Assembly (NCBI RefSeq): GCF_051020985.1
Contig: NW_027475130.1
Location: 11,364,001-11,428,000, forward strand
DNA: 64,000 nt
Reading direction: 5' to 3'
DNA from: Nomia melanderi
Taxonomy: Eukaryota > Arthropoda > Insecta > Hymenoptera > Halictidae
The position numbers and the translations under genes are program-made. The notes under the pieces are model-generated. The model saw only the letters and a program-made list of their open reading frames with translations. It made no database searches and was not told the DNA's origin. Positions 49,811-61,860 of the stretch are shown in pieces; the stretch's first letter is position 1, and each line of letters opens with the position of its first letter.

Positions 49811-51790
49811 AGCACCCGAGATATCACCAGATATATATTGGATTTTTCCCTGACCCTGAGTGTCCGGCCCCATGAGACGGTGGTTTTCTCGGCCCCTGGT
49901 GGTCCGAGGTCGTTCCCGCTGCAGAGATTCATGCGCCAGGGCCTCCTGCAGATAATTCACTTTGGTTTATTGCGCTATCTCTAATAGCGCCCGAGATATC
50001 AACAGATATATATTGGATTTTTCCCTGACCCTGAGTGTCCGGCCCCATGAGACTGCGGTTTTCTCGGCCCCTGGTGGTCCGAGGTCGTTCCCGCTGCACA
50101 CATTCATGCGCCAGGGCCTCCTGCAGATAATTCACAATGGTTTATTGCGCTATCTCTAATAGCACCCGAGATATCACCAGATATAAACTGGATTTTCCCC
50201 TGACCCTGAGTGTCCGGCCCCATGAGACTGTGGTTTTCTCGGCCCCTGGTGGTCCGAGGTCGTTGCCGCTTCACAGATTCATGCGCCAGGGCCTCCTACA
50301 GACAATGCACTTTGACTTATTGCGCTATCTGTAATAGCACCCGAGATATCACCAGATATATATTGGATTTTTCCCCGACCCTGAGTGTCCGGCCCCATGA
50401 GACGGTGGTTTTCTCGGCCGCTGGTGGTCCGAGGTCGTTCCCGCTGGCCAGATTCATGCGCCAGGGCCTCCTACAGACAATGCACTATGATTTATTGCGC
50501 TATCTGTAATAGCACCCGAGATATCACCAGATCTATATTGGATTTTCACCTGACCCTGAGTATCCGGCCCCATGAGACTGTGGTTTTCTCGGCCCCTGGT
50601 GGTCCGAGGTCGTTCCCGTTGCACAGATTCATGCGCCAGGGCCTCCTGCAGATAATTCACTTTGGTTTATTGCGCTATCTCTAATAGCACCCGAGATATC
50701 ACCAGATATATATTGGATTTTTCACTGACCCTGAGCGTCCGGCCCCATGAGACGGTCGTTTTCTCGGCCCCTGGTGGTCCGAGAACGTTCCCGCTGAACA
50801 GGTTCATGCGCCAGCGTCTCCTACAGACAATGCACTTTGATTTATTGCGCTATCTCTAATAGCACCCGAGATATCACCAGATATATATTGGATTTTTCAC
50901 TGACCCTGAGCGTCCGGCCCCATGAGACGGTCGTTTTCTCGGCCCCTGGTGGTCCGAGAACGTTCCCGCTGCACAGGTTCCTGCGCCAGCGTCTCCTACA
51001 GACAATGCACTTTGATTTATTGCGCTATCTGTAATAGCACCCGAGATATCACCAGATATATATTGGATTTTTCACTGACCCTGAGTGTCCTGCCCCATGA
51101 GACGGTGGTTTTCTCGGACCCTGGTGTTCCGAGGTCGTTCCCGCTGCACAGATTCATGCGCCAGGGCCTCCTACAGACAATGCACTTTGATTTATTGCGC
51201 TATCTCTAATAGCACCCGAGATATCACCAGATATATATTGGATTTTCCCCTGACCCTGAGTGTCCGGCCCCATGAGACTGTGGTTTTCTGGGCCCCTGGT
51301 GGTCCTAGGTCGTTCCCGCTGCACTGATGCATGCGCCAGGGCCTCCTGCAGATAATTCCCTTTGGCTTATTGCGCTATCTCTAATAGCGCCCGAGATATC
51401 ACCAGATATATATTGGATTCTTCCCTGACCCTGAGTGTCCGGCCCCATGAGACTGCGGTTTTCTCGGCCCCTGGTGGTCCGAGGTTGTTCCCGCTGCACA
51501 GATTCATGCGCCAGGGCCTCCTACAGACAATGCACTTTGATTTATTGCTCTATCTGTAATAGCACCCGAGATATCACCAGATATATATTGGATTTTCCCC
51601 TGACCCTGAGTGTCCGGCCCCTTGAGACTGTCGTTTTCTCGGCCCCTGGTGGTCCGGGGTCGTTCCCGTTGCACAGATTCATGCGCCAGGGCCTCCTGCA
51701 GATAATTCACCTTGGTTTATTGCGCTATCTCTAATAGCACCCGAGATATCACCAGATATATATTGGATTTTCCCCTGACCCTGAGTGTGC
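49811..51790 (+). repeat. Block C, copy 3
   Basis: Follows copy 2 at offset 9448 as far as about 51190 and copy 1 at offset 18021 to the end. The right part holds GTTTTCTGGGCC, GCACTGATGC with CCCTTTGGC, GGATTCTTCCC, GAGGTTGTTCC and GGTCCGGGGTCG. Copy 1 has CACTGGTGC and CTATAATAG at two of these points. Confidence 0.9.
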
Positions 51791-53504
51791 GGCACCATGA
51801 GACTGTATTTTTCTCGGCCCCTGGTGGTCCTAGGTCGTTCCCGCTGCACAGATTCATGCGCCAGGGCCTCCTACAGACAATGCACTTTGATTTATTGCTC
51901 TATCTGTAATAGCACCCGAGATATCACCAGATATATATTGGATTTTCCCCTGACCCTGAGTGTCCGGCCCCATGAGACTGCGGTTTTCTCGGCCCCTGGT
52001 GGTCCGAGGTCGTTCCCGCTGCACACATTCATGCGCCAGGGCCTCCTGCAGATAATTCACTTTGGTTTATTGCGCTATCTCTAATAGCACCCGAGATATC
52101 ACCAGATATATATTGGATTTTCCCCTGACCCTGAGTATCCGGCCCCACGGGACGGTGGTTTTCTCGGCCCATGGTGGTCCGAGGTCGTTCCCGCTGCACA
52201 GATTCATGCGCCAGGGCCTCCTACAGACAATGCACTTTGATTTATTGCGCTATCTGTAATAGCACCCAAGATATCACCAGATAAATATTGGATTTTCCCC
52301 TGACCCTGTGTGTCCGGCCCCATGAGACGGTGGTTTTCTCGGCCCCTGATGGTCCGAGGTCGTTCCCGCTGGCCACATTTATGCGCCAGGGCCTCCTACA
52401 GACAATGCACTTTGATTTATTGCGCTATCTGTAATAGCACCAGAGATATCACCAGATATATATTGGATTTTCCCCTGACCCTGAGTGTCCGGCCCCATGA
52501 GACTGTAGTTTTCTCGGCCCCTGGTGGTCCTAGGTCGTTCCCGCTGCACAGCTTCAGGCGCCAGGGCCTCCTGCGGATAATTCACTTTGGTTTATTGCGC
52601 TATCTCTAAAAGCACCCGAGATATCACCAGATATATACTGGATTTTCCCCTGACCCTGAGTGTCCGGCCCCATGAGACTGTGGTTTTCTCGGCCCCTGGT
52701 GGTGCGAGGTCGTTCCCCCTTCACAGATTCATTCGCCAGGGCCTCCTACAGACAATGCACTTTGATTTATTGCGCTATCTGTAATAGCACCCGAGATATC
52801 ACCAGATATATATTGGATTTTACCCTGACCCTGAGCGACCGGCCCAATGAGACGGTGGTTGTCTCGGCCCCTGGAGGTCCGAGGACGTACCCGCTGCACA
52901 GATTCATGCGCCAGGGCCTCGTGCAGATAATTCACTTTGGTTTATTGCGCTATCTCTAATAGCACCCGAGATATCAACAGATATATATTGGATTTTTCCC
53001 TGACCCTGAGTGTCCGGCCCCATGAGACTGCGGTTTTCTCGGCCCCTGGTGGTCCGAGGTCGTTCCCGCTGCACACATTCATGCGCCAGGGCCTCCTGCA
53101 GATAATTCACAATGGTTTATTGCGCTATCTCTAATAGCACCCGAGATATCACCAGATATAAACTGGATTTTCCCCTGACCCTGAGTGTCCGGCCCCATGA
53201 GACTGTGGTTTTCTCGGCCCCTGGTGGTCCGAGGTCGTTGCCGCTTCACAGATTCATGCGCCAGGGCCTCCTACAGACAATGCACTTTGACTTATTGCGC
53301 TATCTGTAATAGCACCCGAGATATCACCAGATATATATTGGATTTTTCCCCGACCCTGAGTGTCCGGCCCCATGAGACGGTGGTTTTCTCGGCCGCTGGT
53401 GGTCCGAGGTCGTTCCCGCTGGCCAGATTCATGCGCCAGGGCCTCCTACAGACAATGCACTATGATTTATTGCGCTATCTGTAATAGCACCCGAGATATC
53501 GCCA
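51791..53504 (+). repeat. Mixed monomers between C copy 3 and D copy 5
   Basis: A patchwork of stretches found elsewhere. GTGCGGCACC with GACTGTATTTTTC is block J-like. CCCCACGGGACGG with GGCCCATGG is near 52145. CAGATAAATATTGG with CTGTGTGTCC and GCCACATTTATG matches 45100 at offset 7174. CTGCGGATAATTC with TCTCTAAAAGC matches 45588 at offset 6999. GAGCGACCGGCCCAATG is block D-like. CAACAG with ACTGCGG, ATAAACTGG and GGCCAGATTC are block C-like. The switch points fall inside monomers. Confidence 0.8.
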
Positions 53505-55860
53505 GATATATATTGGATTTTACCCTGACCCTGAGTGTCCGGCCCCCTGAGACCTTGGTTGTCTCGGCCCCTGGAGGTCCGAGGACGTTCCCGCTGCACA
53601 GATTCATGCGCCAGGGCCTCCTGCAGATAATTCACTTTGGTTTATTGCGCTATCTATAATAGCACCCGAAATATCACCAGATATATGCTGGATTTTCACA
53701 TGACCTTGGGTGACGGATTCCGAATATCTGTCATTTTCTCGGCCCCTGGTGGTTCGAGGTCGTTCCTGCTTCACAGACTCATTCACCTGTGCCTCCTACA
53801 GACAATGCACTTTGATTTATCGCGCTATCTGTAATAGCACCCGAGATATCACCAGATATATATTGGATTTTTCCCCGACCCTGAGTCTCCGCCCCATGTG
53901 TCGGTGGTTTTCTCGGCCCCTGGTGGTCCGAGGTCGATCCCGCTGCACAGATTCATGCGCTAGGCCCTCCTACAGATAAGGCACTTTGATTTATTGCGCT
54001 ATCTGTAATAGCACCCGAGATATCGCCAGATATATATTTGATTTTTCCCCGACCCTGAGCGTCCGGCCCCATGAGACGGTGGTTTTCTCGGCCCCTGGTG
54101 GTCCGAGGTCGTTCCCGCTGCACAGATGCATGCGCCAGGGCCTCCTGCAGATAATTCACTTTGATTTATCGCGCTATCTCTAATAGCACCCGAGATATCA
54201 CCAGATATATATTGGATTTTTCCTCGACCCTGAGTGTCCGGCCCCATGAGACGGTGGTTTTCTCGGCCTCTTGTGGTCAGAGGTCGTTCCCGCTGCACAG
54301 TTTCATGCGCCAGGGCCTCCTACAGACAATGCACTTTGGTTTATTACGCTATCTCTAATAGCACCCGAGATATCACCAGATACATATTGGATTTTCCCCA
54401 GACCCTGAGTGCCCGGCCCCATGAGACGGTGGTTTTCTCGGCCCCTGGTGGTCCGAGGTCGTTCCCGCTGCACAGATGCATGCGCCAGGGCCTCCTGCAG
54501 ATAATTCACTTTGATTTATCGCGCTATCTCTAATAGCGCCCGAGATATCACCAGATATATATTGGATTTTTCCTCGACCCTGAGTGTCCGGCCCCATGTA
54601 TCGGTGGTTTTCTCGGCCCCTGGTGATCCGAGGTCGTTCCCGCTGAACAGATTCATTCGCAAGGGCCTCCTGCATACAATGCTGTTTGACTTATTGCGCT
54701 ATCTGTAATAGCACCCGAGATATCGCCAGATATATATTTGATTTTTCCCCGACCCTGAGCGTCCGGCCCCATGAGACGGTGGTTTTCTCGGCCCCTGGTG
54801 GTCCGAGGTCGTTCCCGCTGCACAGATTCATGCGCCAGGGCCTCCTACAGACAATGCACTTTCATTTATTGCGCTATCTGTAATAGCACCCGAGATATCA
54901 CCAGATATATACTGGATTTTCCCCTGTCCCTGAGTGTCCGGCCCCATGAGACAGTCGTTTTCTCGGCCCATGGTGGTCCGAGGTCGTTCCCGCTGCACAG
55001 ATTCATGTGCCAGGGCCTCCTACAGACAATGCACTTTGATTTATTGCGCTATCTGTAATAGCACCCGAGATATCACCAGATATATATTGGATTTTACCCT
55101 GACCATGAGTGTCCGGCCCCATGAGACTGTGGTTTTTTCGGCCCCTGATGGGACGAGGTCGTTCCCGCTGCACAGATTCATGCGCCAGGGCCTCCTACAG
55201 ACATTGCACTTTGATTTATTGCGCTATCTGTAATAGCACCCGAGATATCACCAGATATATATTGGATTTTTCACTGATCCTGAGCGTCCGGCCCCATGAG
55301 ACGGTCGTTTTCTCTGCCCGTGGTGGTCCGAGGTCGTTCCCGCTGCACAGATTCATGCGCCAGGGTCTCCTACAGACAATGCACATTGATTTATTGCGCT
55401 ATCTCTAATAGCACCCGAGATATCACCAGATATATATTGGATTTTCCCCTGACCCTGAGTGTTCGGCCCCATGAGACTGTGGCTTTTTCGGCCCCTGGTG
55501 GTCCGAGGTCGTTCCCGCTGCACAGATTCATGCGCCAGGGCCTCCTACAGACAATGCACATTGATTTATTGCGCTATCTGTAATAGCACCCGAGATATCA
55601 CCAGATATATATTGGATTTTACCCTGACCCTGAGTGTCCGGCCCCATGAGACGGTGGTTGTCTCGGCCCCTGGTGGTTCGAGGTCGTTCCTGCTGCACAG
55701 ACTCATTCGCCTGTGCCTCCTACAGACAATGCACTTTGATTTATCGCGCTATCTGTAATAGCACCCGAGATATCACCAGATATATATTGGATTTTTCCTC
55801 GACCCTGAGTGTCCGGCCCCATGAGACGGTGGTTTTCTCGGCCTCTTGTGGTCAGAGGTC
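53505..55860 (+). repeat. Block D, copy 5
   Basis: Matches 35308-37663 at offset 18197, so it enters block D at the GGCCCCCTGAGACCTTGG monomer and keeps the right-hand monomers missing from copy 3. Private changes are ATGCTGTTTGAC near 54681 and GTGTTCGGCCCC with GTGGCTTTTTCGG near 55460-55490. It is followed 3676 bp later by copy 6. Confidence 0.9.
53661..53835 (+). repeat. Divergent marker monomer, copy 4
   Basis: Same altered segment, in block D copy 5. It shares AGCACCCGAAATATC with copy 2. Confidence 0.9.
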
Positions 55861-57609
55861 GTTCCCGCTGCACAGATTGATGCGCCAGGGCCTCCTACAG
55901 ACAATGCACTTTGATTTATTGCGCTATCTGTAATAGCACCCGAGATATCACCAGATATATATTGGATTTTTCACTGACCCTGAGTGCCCGTCCCCATGAG
56001 ACGGTGATTTTCTCGGCCCCTGGTGGTCCGAGGTCGTTCCCGCTGCACAGATGCATGCGCCAGGGCCTCCTGCAGATAATTCACTTTGGTTTATCGCGCT
56101 ATCTCTATTAGCACCCAAGATATCACCAGATATATATTGGATTTTTACTCGACCCTGAGTGTCCGGCCCCATGAGACGGTGGTTTTCTCGGCCCCTTGTG
56201 GTCAGAGGTCGCTCCCGCTGCACAGATTCATGCGCCAGGGCCTCCTACAGACAATGCAGTTTGGTTTATTGCGCTATCTCTAATAGCACCCGAGATATCA
56301 CCAGATATATAGTCGATTTTCGCCAGACCCTGAGTGTCCGTCCCCATGAGACGGTGGTTTTCTCGGCCCCTGGTGGTCCGAGGTCGTTCCCGCTGCACAG
56401 ATTCATGCGCCAGGGCCTCCTACAGACAGTGCACTTTGATTTATTGTACTATCTGTAATAGCACCCGAGATATCACCAGATATATATTGGATTTTTCCCT
56501 AACCCTGAGTGTCCAGCCCCATGAGACTGTGGCTTTCTCGGCCCCTGGTGGTCCGAGGTCGTTCCCGCTGCACAGATTCATGCGCCAGGGCCTCCTACAG
56601 ACAATGCACTTTGATTTATAGCGCTATCTGTAATAGCACCCGAGATATCACCAGATATATATTGGATTTTTGCCTGACCCTGAGATCTCGGCCCCATGAG
56701 ACTGTGGTTCTCTCGGCCCTGGTGGTCCGAGGTCGTTCCCGTTGCACAAATTCATGCGCCAGGGCCTCCTGCAGATAATTCACTTTGGTTTATTGCGCTA
56801 TCTCTAATAGCACCCGAGATATCACCAGATATATATTGGATTTTCCCCTGACCCTGAGTGTCCGGCCCCATGAGACGGTGGTTTTATCGGCCCCTGGTGG
56901 TCCGAGGTCGTTCCCGCTGCACAGATTCATGCGTCAGGGCCTCCTGCAGACAATGCACTTTGATTTATCGAGCTATCTCTAATAGCACCCGAGATATCAC
57001 CAGATATATATTGGATTTTTCCTCGACCCTGAGTGTCCGGCCCCATGTGTCGGTGGTTTTCTCGGACCCTGGTGATCCGAGGTCGTTCCCGCTGAACAGA
57101 TTCATTCGCAAGGGCCTCCTGCAGACAATGCACTTTGATTTATTGCGCTATCTGTAATAGCCCCCGAGATATCACCAGATATATATTGGATATTACCCTC
57201 ACCCTGAGTGTCCAGCCCCATGAGACGGTGGTTTTCTCGGCCCCTGGTGGACCGAGGTCGTTCCCGCTGCACAGATTCATGCGCCAGGGCCTCCTCCAGA
57301 CAATGAACTTTGATTTATTGCGCTATCTGTAATAGCTCCCGACATATCACCAGATATATATATTGGATTTTCCCCTGACCCTGAGTGTCCGGCCCCACTA
57401 GACTGTGGTTTTCTCGGCCCCTGGTGGTCCGAGGTCGTTCCCGCTGCCCAGTTTCATGCGCCAGGGCCTCCTGCAGATAAGTCAATTTGGTTTATTGCGC
57501 TGTATCTAATAGCACCCGAGATATCACCAGATATATATTGGATTTTCCCCTGACCCTGAGTGACCGGCCCCATGTGACTGTGGTTTTCTCGGCCCCTGGT
57601 GGTCCGAGG
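55861..57609 (+). repeat. Block L, copy 1
   Basis: Markers: GATTGATGCG; GCCCGTCCCC with GACGGTGATTTTC; TCTCTATTAGC with TTTTTACTCG; ATATATAGTCG with TTCGCCAG; TTTATTGTACTATC; GTGTCCAGCCCC with GTGGCTTTC; TTTATAGCGC; GAGATCTCGGCCCC with the 1-bp shorter TCGGCCCTGG; TTTATCGAGC; GGATATTACCCTCACC; GCTCCCGACATATC with two extra AT bases (near 57350); CCCCACTAGACTG; GCGCTGTATC; and GTGACCGGCCCCATGTGAC. The later part returns at offset 4201. Confidence 0.85.
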
Positions 57610-60230
57610 TCGATCCCGCTGCACAGATTCATGCGCTAGGCCCTCCTACAGATAAGGCACTTTGATTTATTGCGCTATCTGTAATAGCACCCGAGATATC
57701 GCCAGATATATATTTGATTTTTCCCCGACCCTGAGCGTCCGGCCCCATGAGACGGTGGTTTTCTCGGCCCCTGGTGGTCCGAGGTCGTTCCCGCTGCACA
57801 GATGCATGCGCCAGGGCCTCCTGCAGATAATTCACTTTGATTTATCGCGCTATCTCTAATAGCACCCGAGATATCACCAGATATATATTGGATTTTTCCT
57901 CGACCCTGAGTGTCCGGCCCCATGAGACGGTGGTTTTCTCGGCCTCTTGTGGTCAGAGGTCGTTCCCGCTGCACAGTTTCATGCGCCAGGGCCTCCTACA
58001 GACAATGCACTTTGGTTTATTACGCTATCTCTAATAGCACCCGAGATATCACCAGATACATATTGGATTTTCCCCAGACCCTGAGTGCCCGGCCCCATGA
58101 GACGGTGGTTTTCTCGGCCCCTGGTGGTCCGAGGTCGTTCCCGCTGCACAGATGCATGCGCCAGGGCCTCCTGCAGATAATTCACTTTGATTTATCGCGC
58201 TATCTCTAATAGCGCCCGAGATATCACCAGATATATATTGGATTTTTCCTCGACCCTGAGTGTCCGGCCCCATGTATCGGTGGTTTTCTCGGCCCCTGGT
58301 GATCCGAGGTCGTTCCCGCTGAACAGATTCATTCGCAAGGGCCTCCTGCATACAATGCTCTTTGACTTATTGCGCTATCTGTAATAGCACCCGAGATATC
58401 GCCAGATATATATTTGATTTTTCCCCGACCCTGAGCGTCCGGCCCCATGAGACGGTGGTTTTCTCGGCCCCTGGTGGTCCGAGGTCGTTCCCGCTGCACA
58501 GATTCATGCGCCAGGGCCTCCTACAGACAATGCACTTTCATTTATTGCGCTATCTGTAATAGCACCCGAGATATCACCAGATATATACTGGATTTTCCCC
58601 TGTCCCTGAGTGTCCGGCCCCATGAGACAGTCGTTTTCTCGGCCCATGGTGGTCCGAGGTCGTTCCCGCTGCACAGATTCATGTGCCAGGGCCTCCTACA
58701 GACAATGCACTTTGATTTATTGCGCTATCTGTAATAGCACCCGAGATATCACCAGATATATATTGGATTTTACCCTGACCATGAGTGTCCGGCCCCATGA
58801 GACTGTGGTTTTTTCGGCCCCTGATGGGACGAGGTCGTTCCCGCTGCACAGATTCATGCGCCAGGGCCTCCTACAGACATTGCACTTTGATTTATTGCGC
58901 TATCTGTAATAGCACCCGAGATATCACCAGATATATATTGGATTTTTCACTGATCCTGAGCGTCCGGCCCCATGAGACGGTCGTTTTCTCTGCCCGTGGT
59001 GGTCCGAGGTCGTTCCCGCTGCACAGATTCATGCGCCAGGGTCTCCTACAGACAATGCACATTGATTTATTGCGCTATCTCTAATAGCACCCGAGATATC
59101 ACCAGATATATATTGGATTTTCCCCTGACCCTGAGTGTCCGGCCCCATGAGACTGTGGTTTTTTCGGCCCCTGGTGGTCCGAGGTCGTTCCCGCTGCACA
59201 GATTCATGCGCCAGGGCCTCCTACAGACAATGCACATTGATTTATTGCGCTATCTGTAATAGCACCCGAGATATCACCAGATATATATTGGATTTTACCC
59301 TGACCCTGAGTGTCCGGCCCCATGAGACGGTGGTTGTCTCGGCCCCTGGTGGTTCGAGGTCGTTCCTGCTGCACAGACTCATTCGCCTGTGCCTCCTACA
59401 GACAATGCACTTTGATTTATCGCGCTATCTGTAATAGCACCCGAGATATCACCAGATATATATTGGATTTTTCCTCGACCCTGAGTGTCCGGCCCCATGA
59501 GACGGTGGTTTTCTCGGCCTCTTGTGGTCAGAGGTCGTTCCCGCTGCACAGATTGATGCGCCAGGGCCTCCTACAGACAATGCACTTTGATTTATTGCGC
59601 TATCTGTAATAGCACCCGAGATATCACCAGATATATATTGGATTTTTCACTGACCCTGAGTGCCCGTCCCCATGAGACGGTGATTTTCTCGGCCCCTGGT
59701 GGTCCGAGGTCGTTCCCGCTGCACAGATGCATGCGCCAGGGCCTCCTGCAGATAATTCACTTTGGTTTATCGCGCTATCTCTATTAGCACCCAAGATATC
59801 ACCAGATATATATTGGATTTTTACTCGACCCTGAGTGTCCGGCCCCATGAGACGGTGGTTTTCTCGGCCCCTTGTGGTCAGAGGTCGCTCCCGCTGCACA
59901 GATTCATGCGCCAGGGCCTCCTACAGACAATGCAGTTTGGTTTATTGCGCTATCTCTAATAGCACCCGAGATATCACCAGATATATAGTGGATTCTCGCC
60001 AGACCCTGAGTGTCCGTCCCCATGAGACGGTGGTTTTCTCGGCCCCTGGTGGTCCGAGGTCGTTCCCGCTGCACAGATTCATGCGCCAGGGCCTCCTACA
60101 GACAGTGCACTTTGATTTATTGTACTATCTGTAATAGCACCCGAGATATCACCAGATATATATTGGATTTTTCCCTAACCCTGAGTGTCCAGCCCCATGA
60201 GACTGTGGCTTTCTCGGCCCCTGGTTGTCC
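57610..60230 (+). repeat. Block D copy 6 with the start of L
   Basis: Matches 53934-56554 at offset 3676 (21 monomers plus one base), from GGTCGATCCCG with GCGCTAGGCCC to GTGTCCAGCCCC. Few differences were seen, for example AGTGGATTCTCGCC near 59990 against AGTCGATTTTCGCC. It is a direct tandem duplication of most of copy 5 and block L. Confidence 0.9.
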
Positions 60231-61860
60231 GAGGTCGTTCCCGCTGCACAGATGCATGCGCCAGGGCCTACTGCAGATAATTCACTTTGGTTTATTGCGC
60301 TATCTCTAATAGCACCCGAGATATCACCAGATATATATTGGATTTTCCCCTGACCCTGAGTGCCCGGCCCCATGAGACTGTGGTTTTTTCGGCCCCTGGT
60401 GGTCCGAGGTCGTTCCCGCTGCACAGATTCATGCGCCAGGGCCTCCTACAGACAATGCACATTGATTTATTGCGCTATCTGTAATAGCACCCGAGATATC
60501 ACCAGATATATATTGGATTTTACCCTGACCCTGAGTGTCCGGCTGCATGAGACTGTGGTTTTCTCGGCCCCTGGTGGTCCGAGGTCGTTCCCGCTGCACA
60601 GATTCATGCGCCAGGGCCTCCTACAGACAATGCACTTTGATTTATAGCGCTATCTGTAATAGCACCCGAGATATCACCAGATATATATTGGATTTTTGCC
60701 TGACCCTGAGATCTCGGCCCCATGAGACTGTGGTTCTCTCGGCCCTGGTGGTCCGAGGTCGTTCCCGCTGCACAGATTCATGCGTCAGGGCCTCCTGCAG
60801 ACAATGCACATTGATTTATCGCGATATCTCTAATGGTACCCGATATATCACCAGATATATAATGGATTTTTCCCTGACCCTGAGTGTCCGGCCCCATGGG
60901 ACTGTGGTTTTCTCGGCCCCTGGTGGTCCGAGGTCGTTCCCGTTGCACAAATTCATGCGCCAGGGCCTCCTGCAGATAATTCACTTTGGTTTATTGCGCT
61001 ATCTCTAATAGCACCCGAGATATCACCAGATATATATTGGATTTTCCCCTGACCCTGAGTGTCCGGCCCCATGAGACGGTGGTTTTATCGGCCCCTGGTG
61101 GTCCGAGGTCGTTCCCGCTGCACAGATTCATGCGTCAGGGCCTCCTGCAGACAATGCACTTTGATTTATCGAGCTATCTCTAATAGCACCCGAGATATCA
61201 CCAGATATATATTGGATTTTTCCTCGACCCTGAGTGTCCGGCCCCATGTGTCGGTGGTTTTCTCGGACCCTGGTGATCCGAGGTCGTTCCCGCTGAACAG
61301 ATTCATTCGCAAGGGCCTCCTGCAGACAATGCACTTTGATTTATTGCGCTATCTGTAATAGCCCTCGAGATATCACCAGATATATATTGGATATTACCCT
61401 CACCCTGAGTGTCCAGCCCCATGAGACGGTGGTTTTCTCGGCCCCTGGTGGACCGAGGTCGTTCCCGCTGCACAGATTCATGCGCCAGGGCCTCCTCCAG
61501 ACAATGAACTTTGATTTATTGCGCTATCTGTAATAGCTCCCGACATATCACCAGATATATATATTGGATTTTCCCCTGACCCTGAGTGTCCGGCCCCACT
61601 AGACTGTGGTTTTCTCGGCCCCTGGTGGTCCGAGGTCGTTCCCGCTGCCCAGTTTCATGCGCCAGGGCCTCCTGCAGATAAGTCAATTTGGTTTATTGCG
61701 CTGTATCTAATAGCACCCGAGATATCACCAGATATATATTGGATTTTCCCCTGACCCTGAGTGACCGGCCCCATGTGACTGTGGTTTTCTCGGCCCCTGG
61801 TGGTCCGAGGTCGTTCCCGCTGCACAGATTCATGCGCCAGGGCCTCCTGCAGATAATTCA
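60231..61860 (+). repeat. Block L, copy 2
   Basis: From about 60545 it repeats block L copy 1, first at offset 4026 and then at 4201, so one further monomer (around 60835-61010, with GATATCTCTAATGGTACCCGATATATC) is added here. A 1-bp deletion at TCGGCCCTGG near 60741 fuses frames and yields the longest open frame of the window (157 codons, 60535-61008). That frame is a repeat artefact, not a gene. The GCTCCCGACATATC copy with expanded AT occurs again near 61550. Confidence 0.85.

Noticed and set aside
60535..61008. Longest open frame, 157 codons, as a possible gene
   Set aside because: It is three monomers read through because of a 1-bp deletion at TCGGCCCTGG. The same translated pieces occur in hundreds of non-continuous copies and no start context, codon pattern or domain is visible.
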